Source: Alectryocaccobium sp964389285
GTDB taxonomy: Bacteria > Bacillota > Clostridia > Lachnospirales > Lachnospiraceae
Assembly (NCBI GenBank): GCA_964389285.1
Contig: CAYMCZ010000013.1
Coordinates: 1-51,782 of the forward strand
Length of the DNA stretch: 51,782 bases
Direction: 5' to 3'
Shown: positions 50,304 through 51,782 of the stretch, piece by piece
Numbering within the stretch: position 1 is the stretch's first letter
Layout: each line of letters opens with the position of its first letter
The notes under the pieces: model-generated
The model's input: the letters and a program-made list of their open reading frames with translations, nothing else
Databases searched by the model: none
Told to the model about the DNA's origin: nothing
Made by a program: the position numbers and the translations under genes

Positions 50304-51671
50304 TTACTTTATATACGAAATAAGCTCTTTGATGTCCCCTACCGGGATGATTTTTATCCCGGTGGGCGTCTTTTCTTTTAAGGCGCGCATGTTGCTGCGC
50401 GGGAGAATAACCGTTTCAAATCCCAGTTTTTCGGCTTCTTTTATGCGCTGCTCGGCCATGCTGACCGATCTTATCTCACCGCTTAAGCCCACTTCTCCGA
50501 AAACAACCGTTCCCGAATCAATTATTTTATCCTTATGAGCGGAAATAATCGCGCTTACAATGCCCAGATCCACAGCCGGCTCGGTCATCCTGATACCGCC
50601 GGTTATATTGATATAGGCATCGCAGTCCGACAGATTTACCCTGCCGCGTTTTTCTATCACCGCCATCAGAAGATTGACTTTATTGTAATCCGTTCCGTTG
50701 GCCGTCCTTCTGGGAAATCCGAAATTGGTCTTGCAGACAAGAGCCTGTATCTCTATCATGACCGGCCGTGTGCCTTCCATGGAGCAGGCTACAACAGACC
50801 CGGCGGCATCCTTGGGCCTGCCCTCCAGCATATATTCCGACGGATTCGGAACTTCGACCAGCCCGCTTTGCCGCATTTCAAAAACACCGATCTCATTTGT
50901 GGAGCCGAACCTGTTTTTTACGGCACGCAGGATCCGGTATGAAGCGTGACGGTCTCCTTCAAAATACAGTACCGTATCCACCATGTGCTCCAAGACCCTC
51001 GGCCCCGCGACGCTGCCGTCTTTTGTGACATGTCCAACTATAAATACGGGAATCTGACTTGTCTTTGCCATCTTCAGCAATGCGCCCGTGGATTCCCTGA
51101 CCTGTGAAACGCTTCCCGGAGATGAAGATACTTCTTCGCAATACATGGTCTGTATGGAATCTATAATAACAAGCGAAGGCTCTTCTTTTTCGACAGCGGA
51201 TAACACATCCTCCATGTTTGTCTCACACATAAGTTTCAATGAGTCTGAGAACTCGCCTATTCTGTCCGCACGCATTTTTATCTGCCTGAGCGACTCTTCT
51301 CCCGAAACATACAACACCGCCTTACCCGTATCGGAAAAGCTTTTACAAAGCTGCAGTAAAAGTGTGGATTTGCCTATACCCGGATCACCTCCCACGAGCA
51401 TCAAAGCCCCGGGAACTATTCCTCCGCCCAGTACCCGATCCAGCTCTTCCATGCCCGTACTCTCACGCGGCTGTTGAGCTTCAGGTATTTCCGAAAGCCT
51501 CACGGGTTTTGTCTTTTCTTTGCCCGCAGTTTTAAGACCTGAGGATTTTGCCGTCACCTTTTCCTCCACCATAGAGTTCCAGCTGCGGCATTTCGGACAC
51601 TGCCCCATCCATTTCGCGGACTCATATCCGCAGTTCTGACAGAAAAATATGCTCTTTTTTTCTTTTGCCAT
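50304..51671 (-). CDS. radA: DNA repair protein RadA (Sms)
   Basis: The 455-residue protein has an N-terminal zinc finger (CQNCGYESAKWMGQCPKC), a RecA-like core with Walker A GGDPGIGKSTLL near 91-102, the RadA-specific KNRFGST motif, and a C-terminal Lon-like domain without protease residues. It promotes branch migration in recombinational repair. Length and motifs are standard. It is transcribed away from the right terminal repeat toward the mobile-element remnants. Confidence 0.96.
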   Translation of the reverse strand: MAKEKKSIFFCQNCGYESAKWMGQCPKCRSWNSMVEEKVTAKSSGLKTAGKEKTKPVRLSEIPEAQQPRESTGMEELDRVLGGGIVPGALMLVGGDPGIGKSTLLLQLCKSFSDTGKAVLYVSGEESLRQIKMRADRIGEFSDSLKLMCETNMEDVLSAVEKEEPSLVIIDSIQTMYCEEVSSSPGSVSQVRESTGALLKMAKTSQIPVFIVGHVTKDGSVAGPRVLEHMVDTVLYFEGDRHASYRILRAVKNRFGSTNEIGVFEMRQSGLVEVPNPSEYMLEGRPKDAAGSVVACSMEGTRPVMIEIQALVCKTNFGFPRRTANGTDYNKVNLLMAVIEKRGRVNLSDCDAYINITGGIRMTEPAVDLGIVSAIISAHKDKIIDSGTVVFGEVGLSGEIRSVSMAEQRIKEAEKLGFETVILPRSNMRALKEKTPTGIKIIPVGDIKELISYIK

Positions 51672-51727
51672 ATTTATCCCTTTCGATGTAAAGAACGGCT
51701 GCCGTAATATGCCTTACGTTTGCATTT

Positions 51728-51780
51728 TGGTGTGCAACCCGTCAAGTGGACAGTGAATAATTAAAAAGTTTGGTGCCGCC
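51728..51780. repeat. Terminal inverted repeat, right copy
   Basis: These 53 bases are the exact reverse complement of positions 1-53. Two further bases (AG) complete the window. See the left copy. Confidence 0.9.
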
Positions 51781-51782
51781 AG

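Noticed and set aside
1..51782. A 52-kb composite transposon bounded by the terminal inverted repeats
   Set aside because: The interior holds ordinary chromosomal genes (trmB, rsmI, murC, proS, radA, dapA) and no transposase, and the ends coincide with the ends of the window.
1..51782. CRISPR array, rRNA or tRNA genes
   Set aside because: No regularly spaced repeat-spacer pattern and no conserved rRNA or tRNA sequence was found on reading both strands.

Overview
The window reads as chromosomal DNA of an anaerobic member of the Bacillota, class Clostridia. The evidence is the Gram-positive gene stock (DnaD and DnaI-type primosome proteins, YerC, a PerR-type regulator with a reverse rubrerythrin, a B12-dependent methionine synthase split from its activation domain), strong AGGAGG-type ribosome binding sites, and many corrinoid and iron-sulfur proteins. 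By eye the GC content is in the mid-forties. Family and genus cannot be fixed from this sequence. No rRNA, tRNA or CRISPR array was recognised. The first 53 bases and bases 51728-51780 are exact reverse complements, so the window is probably a whole contig that ends in two copies of one repeat.

Layout. 94-6714: flavin reductase, DUF2971 and DUF2284 proteins, trmB, a large PHP-domain/SMC-like ATPase (TrlF/Ppl type, a possible phage-defence protein), a YfcE-type phosphodiesterase and a NUDIX hydrolase. 6718-14079: a corrinoid methyl-transfer locus with a double-cubane (HgdB-like) reductase, a RACo-type corrinoid activator, two MtaA/UroD-family proteins, a B12-binding corrinoid protein, a YbjQ protein on the other strand, and a third UroD-family protein. 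14092-17601: an AEC carrier and a MetQ-MetI-MetN importer, apparently co-transcribed with that third UroD-family gene. 17856-19672: reverse rubrerythrin, a PerR/Fur regulator with palindromic operator-like sites, and TraX. 19805-24109: an ABC ATPase with a 1196-residue coiled-coil permease. 24113-28983: acyltransferase-like proteins, rsmI, an M50 protease, a beta-hydroxyacid dehydrogenase and a low-molecular-weight phosphatase. 28980-30568: a decayed gene and a DUF4143 ATPase with a perfect upstream inverted repeat. 30632-33785: a Lon protease and a cysteine-rich TetR regulator that share an operator motif. 33802-38609: metF, metH activator, metH and mscS. 38773-42429: yerC-murC-dnaD-dnaC. 42510-44541: dapB-dapA under a lysine riboswitch. 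44570-46276: a putative selenium/sulfur handling set (TusA-like, YedE, DUF3343). 46421-48163: proS. 48272-50216: a decayed mobile-element region with a serine-recombinase remnant, a Schlafen-type AlbA_2 ATPase gene, an orphan Fur-box palindrome and a DNA adenine methylase remnant. 50304-51671: radA.

How it fits together. The best candidate for a little-described system is 6718-17601. Corrinoid protein, activator, MtaA-type transferase and double-cubane reductase make a methyl-transfer machine, but no recognisable MttB or MtaB substrate methyltransferase is present. A neighbouring operon couples an ABC importer and an AEC carrier to another UroD-family protein. The metF/metH operon supplies the folate and B12 methyl branch elsewhere in the window. 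Regulation visible in the sequence includes a lysine riboswitch with terminator, a hairpin that would cover the yedE ribosome binding site, a TetR operator lying in the spacer of its own promoter and repeated before lon, and PerR-like palindromes before perR.
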